Program-made: the position numbers and the translations under genes
NCBI GenBank assembly: GCA_016235665.1
Contig: JACRJI010000008.1
Coordinates: forward strand, 372,001 to 436,000
Direction: 5' to 3'
DNA length: 64,000 nt
Origin: a candidate division TA06 bacterium
Lineage (GTDB): Bacteria; Edwardsbacteria; AC1; EtOH8
Notes under the pieces: generated by a model
The model's input: the letters and a program-made list of their open reading frames with translations, nothing else
What the model was told of the DNA's origin: nothing
The model's database searches: none
Shown: positions 42,547 through 50,976 of the stretch, in pieces
Numbering within the stretch: position 1 is the stretch's first letter
Layout of the letters: each line of letters begins with the position of its first letter

Positions 42547-43584
42547 CTATTTTTTACCTTCAAGTTGCGGGATTTTTATTACAAAAGGTTGTTTTACTAC
42601 TCCCTTTTCGGTGATAAAAGCCGTCACCAGACTCCCGGGAGTCACATCAAACGAAGGATTGTAGACCCCGATGTCCGCCGGGGCGGTGACCGACTGGCCA
42701 AAGGACCTGACCTCTTCCGGTTTTCTCTGTTCAATCGGTATCTGCTTCCCGGTCCTGATCTTGAAATCAAAGGTGGACAAAGGCGCCGCCACATAGAACG
42801 GCAGCCCGTGGTATTTGGCGGCCACCGCCACGTTGTATGTCCCTATCTTGTTGGCGAAATCGCCGTTCCGGGCGATCCGGTCGGCCCCCACTATCACGCA
42901 GTCGATCTTTTTCTGGGCCATCAAAAAAGCCGCCATGTTGTCGCAGATCAGGGTGGCCGGGACCTTCTCCTGTTTCAGTTCCCAGGCGGTCAGCCGGGAA
43001 CCCTGCAGCAGGGGCCGGGTCTCGTCGGCATAGACCATTTTGACCCTGCCCAGTTTGTGGGCGGTAAAGATCACCCCCAGGGCGGTTCCGATGCCCCCGG
43101 TGGCCAACGCCCCGCTGTTGCAGTGGGTCAGGATGCTGGATCCCGGCTTTATCAAAACGCTTCCGTATTTCCCGATCCGGGCGCAGGTGGCGGCGTCTTC
43201 GGCCTGGATCGTTCTCGCTTCAGCCAGCAGCCCTTCTTTGATCTCCGGCAGGGCGGCGCCTTTTTTGTTCAGGGCATCAAATACCTGCCGCATCCTTCCC
43301 AGCGCCCAGAACAGGTTGACGGCAGTGGGGCGGGTGATCCTGATCCGTTGAAAGGCGGCCTCAAAATCCTTTGGCAGGCTGTTTCTGGAAGAAGACCTGA
43401 TCCCCAGCGCCAGGCCGTAGGCCCCGGCGATGCCGATCAGCGGAGCGCCGCGCACCGCCAGGGTCTCGATGGCCCAGGCCAGCTTTTCCACCGTATTGCA
43501 GTTCAGGTATTTGAGCCGCCCCGGCAGCTCCCGCTGGTCTATCAACGTGATGCCTTCGTTCTTCCATTCAATGGGTTTAATCAT
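42547..43584 (-). CDS. mtnA: S-methyl-5-thioribose-1-phosphate isomerase
   Basis: MtnA isomerises methylthioribose-1-phosphate in methionine salvage. The 345-residue protein belongs to the eIF2B-like family with active-site segments VRGAPLIGIAGAYG, THCNSGALATGGIGTALG (catalytic Cys) and GADRIARNGDFANKIGTY (catalytic Asp). All key residues are present. No other methionine-salvage gene is in the window; in such genomes MtnA can also serve other ribose-1-phosphate routes. The ribosome site is weak. Confidence 0.95.
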   Translation of the reverse strand: MIKPIEWKNEGITLIDQRELPGRLKYLNCNTVEKLAWAIETLAVRGAPLIGIAGAYGLALGIRSSSRNSLPKDFEAAFQRIRITRPTAVNLFWALGRMRQVFDALNKKGAALPEIKEGLLAEARTIQAEDAATCARIGKYGSVLIKPGSSILTHCNSGALATGGIGTALGVIFTAHKLGRVKMVYADETRPLLQGSRLTAWELKQEKVPATLICDNMAAFLMAQKKIDCVIVGADRIARNGDFANKIGTYNVAVAAKYHGLPFYVAAPLSTFDFKIRTGKQIPIEQRKPEEVRSFGQSVTAPADIGVYNPSFDVTPGSLVTAFITEKGVVKQPFVIKIPQLEGKK

Positions 43585-43605
43585 AATAGCACTTATTTTT
43601 GTTAT

Positions 43606-43983
43606 CTAAAGTTTTATTGAATCAAGGACAGATAGAATTGTATCTCGGTTAAAACTTACTGCTATTTTGCCTGAATAATTATGTTCAAGATAACAGTCGA
43701 CAATCAACTGTTTGGATTTTCCATCTTTTTTTAATCCAATTTCGATATGACTATCAAATTTAGGATTAACTATTACTTCCTTCGTCTGAGATTTATTGAT
43801 ATTACCAACAAAATATGATTGTCCTGAGACGTATACGGTTACAGAGTCAATTGAAACAGTATCGTTATTACAAAGACCTACTGTTACACCACTTTGTTTT
43901 GTGCTACTACATCCGAGTGCTATTATTACACTAACAACTATTGTAATTATTATGCGTATATTTTCATAAATAAATTTGGGCAT
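43606..43983 (-). CDS. AT-rich putative lipoprotein, hypothetical
   Basis: This is a protein of about 125 residues with a hydrophobic signal and lipobox-like IIALGC followed by Ser-Ser. The mature part is small and beta-rich (TVYVSGQSYFVGNI, KIAVSFNRDTILSV). No known family is recognised. The gene is about one third G+C, unlike the GC-rich maf and mtnA on either side, and resembles other AT-rich single-gene insertions in this window. The start could be ATG 43983 or an in-frame GTG at 43992. Confidence 0.7.
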   Translation of the reverse strand: MPKFIYENIRIIITIVVSVIIALGCSSTKQSGVTVGLCNNDTVSIDSVTVYVSGQSYFVGNINKSQTKEVIVNPKFDSHIEIGLKKDGKSKQLIVDCYLEHNYSGKIAVSFNRDTILSVLDSIKL

Positions 43984-43994
43984 AACTTTCACTT

Positions 43995-44606
43995 TTACTT
44001 TCTTAGACCGATTAGTTTTATCATCTTGTCCAGTTTCACCAGCGGCAGGCCCACCACGTTGAAATAACAGCCGTCCACTTTTTCCACGATCAGGGCCCCC
44101 AGTTCCTGGATGCCGTAGGCCCCTGCCTTGTCCAGCGGCTCGCCCGAGGCCACGTAATTGTTGATATAAGCCGGGGACAAACGGCGGAATTTGACCTTGG
44201 TGACCTCGTAGCCGGTGATGATCCTGCCGTCAAACGGGGAGATCAGGCACAGTCCGGTAAAGACCTGGTGCCAGCGGCCGGAAAGCATCCTCAGCATCCT
44301 TGCCGCCCCGGCCCCGTTCTCCGGCTTGCCCAGCACGTGATGCCTATAGGCTACCACCGTGTCGGCGGCTATTATAAGACGCTTCTTATCCCGCTGGGAA
44401 AGGCGGGACCTGACCTCTATTGCTTTATCCCGGGCCAGCTTTTTGACCGCGGTCTCAGGCGCAAGATTTTCTATCCCGTCCTCATCCACCAGGGGTATGA
44501 CAACCTTGAAATCAGCCCCCACCCCCTGAAGCAGGCTTTTGCGCCGGGGCGAGCCCGAGGCCAGGACGAGTTTGGGCCAGTTCAGGTATTTTGATATTTC
44601 GGCCAT
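43995..44606 (-). CDS. maf: Maf-family nucleoside triphosphate pyrophosphatase
   Basis: The 203-residue protein has the Maf signature LVLASGSPRRKSLLQGVG, the AADTVVAYRHHVLGKP acidic segment and FSDxxEAYI-like AGAYGIQELGALIVEKVDG. Maf proteins hydrolyse modified or canonical (d)NTPs such as dTTP or m5UTP. The start overlaps the tsaD 3' end by 25 bp, so the two are co-transcribed. Confidence 0.94.
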   Translation of the reverse strand: MAEISKYLNWPKLVLASGSPRRKSLLQGVGADFKVVIPLVDEDGIENLAPETAVKKLARDKAIEVRSRLSQRDKKRLIIAADTVVAYRHHVLGKPENGAGAARMLRMLSGRWHQVFTGLCLISPFDGRIITGYEVTKVKFRRLSPAYINNYVASGEPLDKAGAYGIQELGALIVEKVDGCYFNVVGLPLVKLDKMIKLIGLRK

Positions 44607-45607
44607 GTGACCCTTGCTTGTACGGTATTGTCGGATATTTTTTGGCCTTGGTCCAGCATCCTGGAAGCGCAGGCCGACACCATGGCCGCATTATCGGTAC
44701 AGAGCCTGATGCCGGGGATCGCTATTTTCAGGCCTTCCCTCCGCTCCAGCTCGGCCAGGCTCTGGCGCAGAAAGCCGTTGGCGGCCACCCCGCCGGCCAC
44801 CGCGGCGTTTTGGCAGCCGGCCAGGTCGCAGGCCCTTTTAAGTTTTTCCACCAGCACCGTACAGGCCGCCGTTTGAAAGCCCCGGCAGACATCGTTGATC
44901 ATTTCTTCCGATAAATTCTCCCGTCCGCCGTTCTTGGGATCCAGCACGTAATTCAGGACCGCCGTCTTGAGCCCCGAAAAGGAAAAATCCAGGCTTTGGG
45001 ACCCCAGCATGGCTTTGGGGAAAACGACCCTGTCTGATGATGACAATTTAGCCCGTTGTTCGATGGCCGGACCGCCGGGATAACCCAGCCCCAGCAGTTT
45101 GGCTACTTTGTCAAAAGCCTCGCCGGCGGCGTCGTCCAGGGTCTGGCCCATCAGGGAGAACCGGAACCCGGCATCGATGTAAAAAAGCGAAGTATGGCCG
45201 CCAGAGACCACCAGGGCCACGGCGGGGGCCTTCAGTTCCGGGTCATTCAGAAAAGCGGCCTGAGCGTGGGCCTCCACGTGGTTGACCGAAACGAAGGGAA
45301 CGTCCAGGCTTTGGGCCAGTCCCCGGGCAAAACAAAAGCCCACTAACAGGGCTCCGGCTAAGCCGGGCCGGCTGGTGGCGGCCACGGCGTCTATTTGGCT
45401 GGGAGATATTCCGGCCTGGGTCAAAGCCTCCCTGACCACCGGAACGATCTTCTTCAGGTGGTCGCGCGAAGCCAGCTCCGGTACCACTCCGCCGTACTGC
45501 CGGTGCACCGTCTGGGAATAGATGACGTCGGACATTATCTTTTTGCCGTCCAGCACCACCGCGGCGGCCGTCTCATCGCAGGATGTTTCAATGCCCAGTA
45601 TCTTCAT
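44582..45607 (-). CDS. tsaD: tRNA N6-adenosine threonylcarbamoyltransferase TsaD
   Basis: TsaD transfers threonylcarbamoyl to A37 of tRNA. The 341-residue protein starts MKILGIETSCDETAAAVV and has the metal-binding HVEAHAQAAFL, GGHTSLFYI and the GGVAANGFLRQSL motif. It completes a TsaB/TsaD/TsaE set within the window. Its start overlaps the YbbR-gene stop by 4 bp (ATGA). Confidence 0.97.
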   Translation of the reverse strand: MKILGIETSCDETAAAVVLDGKKIMSDVIYSQTVHRQYGGVVPELASRDHLKKIVPVVREALTQAGISPSQIDAVAATSRPGLAGALLVGFCFARGLAQSLDVPFVSVNHVEAHAQAAFLNDPELKAPAVALVVSGGHTSLFYIDAGFRFSLMGQTLDDAAGEAFDKVAKLLGLGYPGGPAIEQRAKLSSSDRVVFPKAMLGSQSLDFSFSGLKTAVLNYVLDPKNGGRENLSEEMINDVCRGFQTAACTVLVEKLKRACDLAGCQNAAVAGGVAANGFLRQSLAELERREGLKIAIPGIRLCTDNAAMVSACASRMLDQGQKISDNTVQARVTWPKYQNT

Positions 45608-46524
45608 TTGATGTCCACCTCAAAGTCGCGGGGATCGGCGGCTATCAGCTCCAGCTTGTCCGGCAGCTCGATCACTGCCTGAAGGCGGTGATGGCCCGGG
45701 GCCAGCCCCTTCAGGTCCAGGGTGATCTTGAACTGCCCGGGCTCGGCCTGCTGCAGCACCTGCTGGGGCCCGGATACCGCCAGGTCGATGGTCCCCGGGG
45801 AAAAGCTGACCAGGTACCCCTGGCCCCGGTTCAAAAGCGCCACCGGCACGTTTTTATACAATCTCTCCTGGGTCTTTTCAAAACAAAGTTTCACCCAGAC
45901 TGATTCCGGGTCGGCCTTGAACAGCAGGGTGTCGGGAGGGGCCACTCGGCAGCGGACCCGCTGGTTCTCTGACCTGCCGTCCACTTTCACCGGCCAGGTA
46001 TAAACACTGTCAATTTTTTCCAGCAGCCGCTGGGGTCCGGAGATGATGACCAGCGAAGGCTCGGCGGCCGTGCTGTCGCAGACGATGTAGCCGCTGGCCG
46101 GAATGCCGGATACATCAGGCAGCACCCGCACCTCCTTCTGCCCCAGGCGGTCCAGGTTGACCGTGATCTCGTTGATCACGAAAGCTGCCTCCACCGCCTT
46201 CAGGTTGAAGGGGTACCGAAGCAGTTCCGGCGACAGATCGAAGGTCAGTTTTTTGACCTGACGGTTGGCCATATCCGCCAGTACTTTTGGGGGATTAAGT
46301 TTGAAGACCAGCATGTCCTTGCCCCGGGCCCTTATCTGGCAGGGTACCAGGGGGGGCGTGGCTGCCAGCACAAAACCGGCCGGAATGTTGGCCACCAGCA
46401 CCGGGCAGTATATCTTCTGCTGATACTCCCGCTCGGTGGCGGCATGAAACCACATCAGCAGGGCCAGCACCAGCGAGGCCAGGCGGATGTCGAGATTATG
46501 GAATATCTTCCAGCGGTTTTTCAT
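45604..46524 (-). CDS. YbbR/CdaR-domain protein
   Basis: The 306-residue protein has one N-terminal TM helix (IRLASLVLALLMWFHAA) and three to four YbbR repeats with the pattern VxVxLxG...I, e.g. PVLVANIPAGFVLAA and GPQRLLEKIDSVYTWPV. In many bacteria such proteins (CdaR) regulate the c-di-AMP cyclase CdaA and lie beside it, but no cdaA is adjacent here; the upstream gene is gmhA. Its function here is therefore open. It is translationally coupled to tsaD downstream. Confidence 0.88.
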   Translation of the reverse strand: MKNRWKIFHNLDIRLASLVLALLMWFHAATEREYQQKIYCPVLVANIPAGFVLAATPPLVPCQIRARGKDMLVFKLNPPKVLADMANRQVKKLTFDLSPELLRYPFNLKAVEAAFVINEITVNLDRLGQKEVRVLPDVSGIPASGYIVCDSTAAEPSLVIISGPQRLLEKIDSVYTWPVKVDGRSENQRVRCRVAPPDTLLFKADPESVWVKLCFEKTQERLYKNVPVALLNRGQGYLVSFSPGTIDLAVSGPQQVLQQAEPGQFKITLDLKGLAPGHHRLQAVIELPDKLELIAADPRDFEVDIK

Positions 46525-46586
46525 GGGATTATTTGTGCTACGATTTTAAATTTCGTGCTACGGGTTGAAACGGAGTCTCTGCTGAT

Positions 46587-47174
46587 TTATTTCTTCCCCA
46601 TCCAGCCTTCCACCAGGTCGCAGATCACGTGCTCCATGGCCAGATGGCATTCCTGTATCCGGCAGGTGGCGTCGCCCGGGGCCAACAGGCACAGGTGGCA
46701 GGCTTTCTTCAGTTTCCCCCCGGTTCCTCCGGACAGGCCTATTGTTGCCAGGCCCAGTTTTCTGGCGGACTGCACCGCCTTCAGCACGTTATTGGAATTA
46801 CCGCTGGTGCTGATGGCTAAAAGCACGTCGCCCTTTTTCCCCAAGGCCTCCACCTGGCGGGAAAAGATGGTGTCGAAGCCGTGGTCGTTGGCCTCGGCGG
46901 TCAAAAGCGAGGTGTCGGTTGTCAACGCCAAAGCGGCCAGGGCTTTCCTTTCCTTCTGAAAGCGGACCACCAGCTCGGTGGCCACATGCTGGCTGTCGGC
47001 GGCGCTGCCCCCGTTGCCGCAGATCAAAAGTTTTCCTCCGGTCTTTAAGGCCCGATGGATCATTTCAGCAGTCTTGTGGATATTGGCAGCTTGCAGTACC
47101 GCGGTCTGCTGCAGGGCGAACGAGCTTTTGTAGAGCTCGGCCTTGACGGCCTGGATTTCCTTATTCATTTTCAT
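46587..47174 (-). CDS. gmhA: phosphoheptose isomerase (sedoheptulose-7-phosphate isomerase)
   Basis: GmhA makes D-glycero-D-manno-heptose 7-phosphate for LPS inner core or glycoprotein heptose. The 195-residue SIS-domain protein shows [36 protein letters not shown] and the C-terminal [14 protein letters not shown]. Other heptose genes (hldE, gmhB) are not in the window. The neighbouring rfbD and rfbA suggest a scattered surface-sugar locus. The start may be ATG 47174 or ATG 47168. Confidence 0.94.
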   Translation of the reverse strand: MKMNKEIQAVKAELYKSSFALQQTAVLQAANIHKTAEMIHRALKTGGKLLICGNGGSAADSQHVATELVVRFQKERKALAALALTTDTSLLTAEANDHGFDTIFSRQVEALGKKGDVLLAISTSGNSNNVLKAVQSARKLGLATIGLSGGTGGKLKKACHLCLLAPGDATCRIQECHLAMEHVICDLVEGWMGKK

Positions 47175-47222
47175 TTTGGTGAATTATAAACTTTAGGTGT
47201 TTTCTATAGGATGGTATTTTTT

Positions 47223-47290
47223 GACAGGATTAACAGGATTTTATATATCTTGATTTTTAAAGAATCCCGTAAATCATGTAAATCCTGTCT
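47223..47290. repeat. imperfect terminal-inverted-repeat element (GACAGGATT family)
   Basis: The left end GACAGGATTAACAGGATT and the right end, read in reverse, GACAGGATTTACATGATT form an imperfect inverted repeat around an AT-rich middle. The right 19 bases are identical to 28458-28476. It occupies the 140-bp gap between gmhA and rfbD. Confidence 0.8.
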
Positions 47291-47314
47291 ACCCCTTGAA
47301 AGTTCATTGAGCTT

Positions 47315-48160
47315 TTAACACTGCACATGCATGGTTTCGCGGATGTAATCCTTTAATCCCTCTTCCCAGTGCCTTAAAGGCGTCTTGAATTCCTTGTTCC
47401 AGGCGAAATTGTTCAGCACCGAATAGGCCGGCCGTTTGGTGGGAGTGGGATATTCGTGAGACTTGATGGGAATGATATTGGTTTTGACCCCGGCGTGCTT
47501 CATGGCGGCTTTGGCGAACTGATGCCAACTGCAGGTGCCGGAATTGCTGAGATGATAGACCCCGTAAAGGTTGCTCTGACCCAGCATTGACAGGGCATTG
47601 CACAGGTCGCGGGTGTAGGTGGGCGAGCCGGTCTGGTCGTCAACCACTTTGACCGTGCCTTCCTCCCGGGCCTTTTTAAGGATGCTGGCCACAAAGTTCT
47701 TGCCGTTGGGGCCGTAGAGCCAGGATGTGCGGACGATGTAATACCTGTTCAGGAGAGATCGCACCTCCGCCTCCCCCGCCAGCTTGGATCGGCCGTAGTG
47801 CCCCAGGGGATTGGGGCTGTCCCACTCGTAATAAGGTTCCCGCTTGGTCCCGTCGAACACGAAGTCGGTGCTGATGTACAACATCGGAATGTCCAGTTTT
47901 TGGCAGGCCAGGGCCGCGTGCCTGGTTCCCAGCCCGTTGACCAGGTAGGCCCGGTCGGGATCTGTCTCGCAGCCGTCCACGTTGGTCATGGCCGCGCAGT
48001 GCACCACCAGTTGGGGGTTAAGGTCGGCGATGGCCTCCACCGCCTCCTTGTGCGACAGGTCAAAATCGCCCAGGTCCACCCCGGTCACCTGGTGCTGGGA
48101 GCTGAGCTCGGCGCAGAGGTCGGTGCCCAGCATCCCCTTGGCCCCGGTCACTAAGATCAT
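47315..48160 (-). CDS. rfbD: dTDP-4-dehydrorhamnose reductase
   Basis: RfbD (RmlD) performs the last step of dTDP-L-rhamnose synthesis. The 281-residue SDR-type enzyme has MILVTGAKGMLGTDL (NADPH loop), CAAMTNVDGCETD, YISTDFVFDG and the catalytic HYGRSKLAGE. The start at ATG 48160 overlaps the rfbA stop by 4 bp; a longer frame upstream is a shadow of rfbA. rfbB and rfbC, needed for the middle steps, are not in the window. Confidence 0.95.
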   Translation of the reverse strand: MILVTGAKGMLGTDLCAELSSQHQVTGVDLGDFDLSHKEAVEAIADLNPQLVVHCAAMTNVDGCETDPDRAYLVNGLGTRHAALACQKLDIPMLYISTDFVFDGTKREPYYEWDSPNPLGHYGRSKLAGEAEVRSLLNRYYIVRTSWLYGPNGKNFVASILKKAREEGTVKVVDDQTGSPTYTRDLCNALSMLGQSNLYGVYHLSNSGTCSWHQFAKAAMKHAGVKTNIIPIKSHEYPTPTKRPAYSVLNNFAWNKEFKTPLRHWEEGLKDYIRETMHVQC

Positions 48161-48891
48161 CGCTTGGCCCGTTCCGCCTTCTGGCCGATGTAGTGGTTGA
48201 CCCGCCACAGGTCCTCGATGGATGACCCGGCGTCGCCCCACCAGCCCTTGATGATCTCGTAAGTCATGTGGCCTTTCTGGATGAAGGCATTGTTGACGTC
48301 GGTGATCTCCAGTTCCCCCCGGCCCGAAGGCTTCAGCGTTTTCAGGATGTTCCAGACCTGGGCGTCATACATGTAGATGCCGATGACGGCATAATTGCTC
48401 TTGGGATTTTTGGGTTTCTCTATGATGTTCTTAACCAGCGGGCCTTTGAGCTCGGCCACCCCGTATTCCTTGGGATTATCCACGGTCTTCAGGAAGATCT
48501 TGGCTCCCGATTCCTGTTTGTCAAAATCGCTGACCGCCTTTTTGATGGATCCGTCCAGGATGTTGTCGCCCAGCATCACCACCACCTTGTCATTGCCCAC
48601 GAAGTGGCGGCACAGCCCCAGGGCTTCCGCTATCCCTCCCTCGCGCCGTTGGTAGGTGTAGTTTATGTGCTGGAGGCCAAATTCTTCGCCGTTGCCCAAA
48701 AGCCTTAAGAAATCTCCGGCAGCGTTGCCGCCGGTCACCAGCATGATGTCCTTGATCCCGGCCTCCACCAGTGTCTGGATGGGATAGTAGATCATGGGCC
48801 TGTCGTACACCGGCAGCAGGTGCTTGTTGGTGATGCTGGTTAGCGGGCGCAGCCTGGTGCCCAGTCCGCCGGCTAAGATGACTCCCTTCAT
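48157..48891 (-). CDS. rfbA: glucose-1-phosphate thymidylyltransferase (short type)
   Basis: RfbA (RmlA) joins dTTP and glucose-1-phosphate. The 244-residue protein has GVILAGGLGTRLRPLT, MLGDNILDG and NIIEKPKNPKSNYAV and ends soon after the nucleotidyltransferase fold. It is shorter than the roughly 290-residue E. coli type; such short RmlA forms are found in archaea and Gram-positives and lack the C-terminal allosteric helices. It is coupled to rfbD. Confidence 0.93.
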   Translation of the reverse strand: MKGVILAGGLGTRLRPLTSITNKHLLPVYDRPMIYYPIQTLVEAGIKDIMLVTGGNAAGDFLRLLGNGEEFGLQHINYTYQRREGGIAEALGLCRHFVGNDKVVVMLGDNILDGSIKKAVSDFDKQESGAKIFLKTVDNPKEYGVAELKGPLVKNIIEKPKNPKSNYAVIGIYMYDAQVWNILKTLKPSGRGELEITDVNNAFIQKGHMTYEIIKGWWGDAGSSIEDLWRVNHYIGQKAERAKR

Positions 48892-48947
48892 TGAAGACTC
48901 CTATATTTGTATTTATTACTTTACCACGGAAACACGGAGAGTTAAAC

Positions 48948-49796
48948 TTACAGACCGGTTTTAGCATTCTCTTTAATTGGTTCTATACCTAAATATTCAC
49001 GATATATTCTATCTTTGTATTCTGCCCCAATTTCATTTACGGCTTGTATAAAAGCATTATATGTCCCAACCCCCCCAATCTTTTCCCAAAACTCATCACC
49101 AATTAACACAACTTCGTCATTTTGCATGTCAAACCACCTTGCAGGAAAGGGCCATGAATAATCGCTTCTTTTGCCATATGGGTTATATGGTAAAGCATAA
49201 AATGCACCATCTATTTGCATAGGCGACATGCTATATAATTTTAGAATTTTCTCTTTACTCACTTTAGTTTGATCGCTATTAGGCAACGGAGCTTTTAACT
49301 CAAAAGCATATTTTTTGTTTTTTATAGTATCTTCTGCATACACATCACAAAGAACCGTTGTGGGTATTATTTTTTTGTTTTTCCCAGCCAAGACATATTC
49401 TAACTCTTTATCCCAATCAGGCCTAACTTTTTGTTTCCCCTTTTCTGAGTGCTCCAATTTATTTAGAACTTCTTGTATCCTTCGCAACCTTTCTGAGTTT
49501 ACTTTACCGGTTATACTATGCGTTTGCAGACCAAGACCCAAGCCTTTATTCGCTGCAACTATTGCCAACTTTTCCCAAGCACTACCAAAGGGTGTTACAA
49601 AACGCCTTTCAAAATGCGAACCTTTAAATATTTCATCTGGCACTAAAGCGGCATACAACGGTTTGTCAGCTTTATGTTTTTCACTAACAAAAGGATCTTC
49701 TACTAATACTTTGTGCATGATTCTGTCCATCATTTCTTTAATGACGGCTTGAATTGCATTTTTCATTTCTTGTACTTCTTTTACTTTTTTTGCCAT
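48948..49796 (-). CDS. type II restriction endonuclease, TdeIII-like
   Basis: The 282-residue protein shows TPFGSAWEKLAIVAA and a probable PD-(D/E)xK nuclease core with acidic residue in TTVLCDVYAED and YAFELKAPLPNSDQTKVSK (ExK). The pattern reminds me of the TdeIII-like restriction enzymes, but the recognition site cannot be read from sequence. The gene is AT-rich and starts inside the 3' end of the methyltransferase gene (16-bp overlap), the arrangement of a type II restriction-modification pair. It lies between rfbA and the GGGP-synthase gene. Confidence 0.72.
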   Translation of the reverse strand: MAKKVKEVQEMKNAIQAVIKEMMDRIMHKVLVEDPFVSEKHKADKPLYAALVPDEIFKGSHFERRFVTPFGSAWEKLAIVAANKGLGLGLQTHSITGKVNSERLRRIQEVLNKLEHSEKGKQKVRPDWDKELEYVLAGKNKKIIPTTVLCDVYAEDTIKNKKYAFELKAPLPNSDQTKVSKEKILKLYSMSPMQIDGAFYALPYNPYGKRSDYSWPFPARWFDMQNDEVVLIGDEFWEKIGGVGTYNAFIQAVNEIGAEYKDRIYREYLGIEPIKENAKTGL

Positions 49797-50974
49797 ATAA
49801 GTATACTTTCATAAAATGTTCCGTTTCTTCTACCGGTTCTTCTATTTACATGTCTTTCAATACGGCCTATAGCTTTAAAGCCTATATCTTCAGGTTTATA
49901 CAAACTATATTTATCATTTATAATAATAACGGCGACTCCATCTTTACTCATATGGTTTCTTGTGTGTGATAATACATCATTTATTCCTTTTATATACATT
50001 ATTTTGGCATTATTCGATTGACCGTTTTTTGCTGCCCCAATTTCACTTTTCTCATTATTTTTTAACCCCAGCAACTCATATGCATATTTATGTTGTTCGT
50101 GATAATCAATTAATCCTATATATGGTGGCGAAGTAATCACCATATCAATTCCTTTGGGGAGTTTTACCGTTCTAGAATCATCGTGACATACAGTTACCTT
50201 AGCATTTGTCCTAACTTTATCAAATTCTTTTATTCTTTGTATCGTATCAATGGTATAACGATCCAAAAACTTGTATGCTTCCTGCACTGGCTGGCAAGTT
50301 CTATCATGTTTATAGCAATAATAAGGTGTGGTCTGCGGTTTTTTAGGGAAATCCAAATCAAAATGCGTAACTAATCTTGCTGACCGGGCTGACCTGGATA
50401 ATATAACTTTTAACAAATCCTTGTATTTATATTTATTTATTAAATGTAAATAATATAATAATTCTTTCTGTGTGTTATGAGCAAACCATTTTGCAATATA
50501 CTCATTTTTAGAGTTTACAATATCATTCAAACTATTTGACTTATATTGATTGGTTTTATAATCATGTAAAAGCTTTATCAACTCGGTCGCTTCCTTTTCA
50601 AATAATGTGACATCATATTGGTCAGTTTTAGCCTTTGACAGAAGCACATTAAAAGCCGAGATGTCTGTGCCTATTGATTCAACACCTAACACGTTCGCTT
50701 CAACTAATGTTGTACCGGAACCACAAAATGGATCATACACAATATTTGGTTTATATTTTCTTAAAAATATTTCTACTAATTGTGGTATATATTTACCCAA
50801 ATAGGGATGCAACCGATGTACGTGTTTAGTACGTTCGTTTTCGGGCAAATCTCTTTCACGCCAATTTAGATTTAATTCCTCAATTTTCGTATTCATCTTA
50901 ATTGAAGAAAAATCAACAAACGGATTTTCTTTGTATTGCTTTGCAATTATTTTTGCAATTGTTTCGTCGTACAT
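49781..50974 (-). CDS. DNA (N4-cytosine or N6-adenine) methyltransferase
   Basis: The protein is 397 residues with motif I YDPFCGSGTTLVEANVLG near residue 95 and motif IV VITSPPYIGLIDYH near residue 285. The order I before IV differs from the beta-class order. TSPPY is most often seen in N4-cytosine enzymes, but N6-adenine cannot be excluded. The N-terminus has HRLHPYLGKYIPQLVE, common to this family. With the downstream nuclease it forms a restriction-modification system of low G+C, probably acquired horizontally. Confidence 0.9.
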   Translation of the reverse strand: MYDETIAKIIAKQYKENPFVDFSSIKMNTKIEELNLNWRERDLPENERTKHVHRLHPYLGKYIPQLVEIFLRKYKPNIVYDPFCGSGTTLVEANVLGVESIGTDISAFNVLLSKAKTDQYDVTLFEKEATELIKLLHDYKTNQYKSNSLNDIVNSKNEYIAKWFAHNTQKELLYYLHLINKYKYKDLLKVILSRSARSARLVTHFDLDFPKKPQTTPYYCYKHDRTCQPVQEAYKFLDRYTIDTIQRIKEFDKVRTNAKVTVCHDDSRTVKLPKGIDMVITSPPYIGLIDYHEQHKYAYELLGLKNNEKSEIGAAKNGQSNNAKIMYIKGINDVLSHTRNHMSKDGVAVIIINDKYSLYKPEDIGFKAIGRIERHVNRRTGRRNGTFYESILIWQKK

Positions 50975-50976
50975 CT

